Assembly: GCF_018255755.1 (NCBI RefSeq)
Contig: NZ_CP073766.1
Coordinates: forward strand, 4,216,001 to 4,280,000
Source of the DNA: Chitinophaga sp. HK235
GTDB taxonomy: Bacteria > Bacteroidota > Bacteroidia > Chitinophagales > Chitinophagaceae
Direction: 5' to 3'
DNA: 64,000 nt
Shown in pieces: positions 63,691-64,000 of this stretch; position 1 is the stretch's first letter; each line of letters begins with the position of its first letter. Under the pieces are notes generated by a model, which worked only from the letters and a program-made list of their open reading frames with translations, was not told the origin of the DNA and searched no databases. The position numbers were made by a program, and so were the translations under genes.

Positions 63691-64000
63691 ATCACCATTT
63701 CAGCCATCCGGGACATAAAGACCATTTTCCTGCATGCCGTATCTGCTGTGCATCCCACTCAACTGGTACGCAGACATGTAGCGGTACGTGATGCTACTAC
63801 CGTTGTTATTTCGGGAGATGATTATGTATTGCCCCCTGGCGGCCGTGTGATCGTACTCGGTGCCGGCAAGGCTTCCGCTGCGATGGCGAAGGAGCTGGAG
63901 CAGCTCCTGTCAGCACATTTTCCCCTGCAAGGACTGGTCGTCACTAAATACGGCCATGGTTTGCCTTTACAGCACCTTGACCTGCTGGAGGCCGGACATC
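63691..64000 (+). CDS. Glycerate 2-kinase (DUF4147 family), 3' end outside the window
   Basis: The frame from 63628 to the window end translates to DIKTIFLHAVSAVHP, then RVIVLGAGKASAAMAKELEQLL and LVVTKYGHG...LEAGH. This matches the N-terminal part of DUF4147/MOFRL glycerate kinases, including the GAGKA loop and the K-Y-G-H-G and E-A-G-H motifs. These enzymes phosphorylate glycerate to 2-phosphoglycerate. No ATG, GTG or TTG lies in frame before the conserved first helix (bases 63712 on), so the start is unclear; a rare ATC or ATT start near 63691-63699 is possible. The 3' end is cut. Confidence 0.85.
   Translation, partial: MTISAIRDIKTIFLHAVSAVHPTQLVRRHVAVRDATTVVISGDDYVLPPGGRVIVLGAGKASAAMAKELEQLLSAHFPLQGLVVTKYGHGLPLQHLDLLEAGH

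Overview
The window looks like a chromosomal segment of a Bacteroidota bacterium, most probably a Chitinophaga-like member of Chitinophagaceae. The reasons are three SusC/SusD outer-membrane import pairs with ECF sigma and FecR regulators, many lipoprotein signals, a fused E1 alpha/beta 2-oxoacid dehydrogenase, a CcsA/CcmB/CcmD-type cytochrome c maturation set, few Shine-Dalgarno sites, and repeated -7 boxes of the Bacteroidota form TAnnTTTG. This placement comes from gene content only; no 16S gene is present.

Bases 1-1702 carry the 3' part of a NIPSNAP protein, an initiator tRNA with its own promoter and terminator, and a YiaA-like membrane protein. Bases 1719-29250 form an accessory nutrient-uptake region with three systems. 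System A (minus strand, 10874 to 1719) is FecR, SusC with STN domain, SusD and a secreted phosphoesterase fused to a beta-propeller. System B (minus, 17998 to 13246) is a SusC without STN plus SusD, converging on a solitary ECF sigma gene. System C (plus, 18749 to 29250) is ECF sigma, FecR, SusC with STN, SusD, a zinc metallohydrolase lipoprotein and two DUF4302 lipoproteins. None of the three contains a recognisable glycoside hydrolase, so they are not classical polysaccharide utilization loci. System C is the best candidate for a poorly described system.

Bases 29327-49031 are mostly housekeeping: branched-chain 2-oxoacid dehydrogenase E1 with a divergent MarR regulator, prs-rplY-pth and an FAH-family enzyme, radC, an Idh/MocA oxidoreductase, ispD, queA, an orphan double ABC ATPase, AMP nucleosidase, a small HsdR_N protein, glutamate dehydrogenase, ccmB/ccsA/ccmD, biotin carboxylase, a GtrA protein and thymidine kinase.

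Bases 49001-56354 are envelope-sugar genes: Kdo transferase on the minus strand, then on the plus strand a sugar aminotransferase, UDP-glucose dehydrogenase, UDP-glucuronate decarboxylase and rfbB, rfbC, rfbD. They would supply UDP-glucuronate, UDP-xylose and dTDP-rhamnose, but rfbA is absent. The window ends with a secreted TapB-like protein, tyrS, two secreted amidohydrolase-family proteins, a small basic exported protein and the start of a glycerate kinase.

Gene ends are often marked by strong hairpins. Several intergenic spacers also hold long palindromes built from short AT-rich words, which look like a repeat family rather than ordinary terminators.
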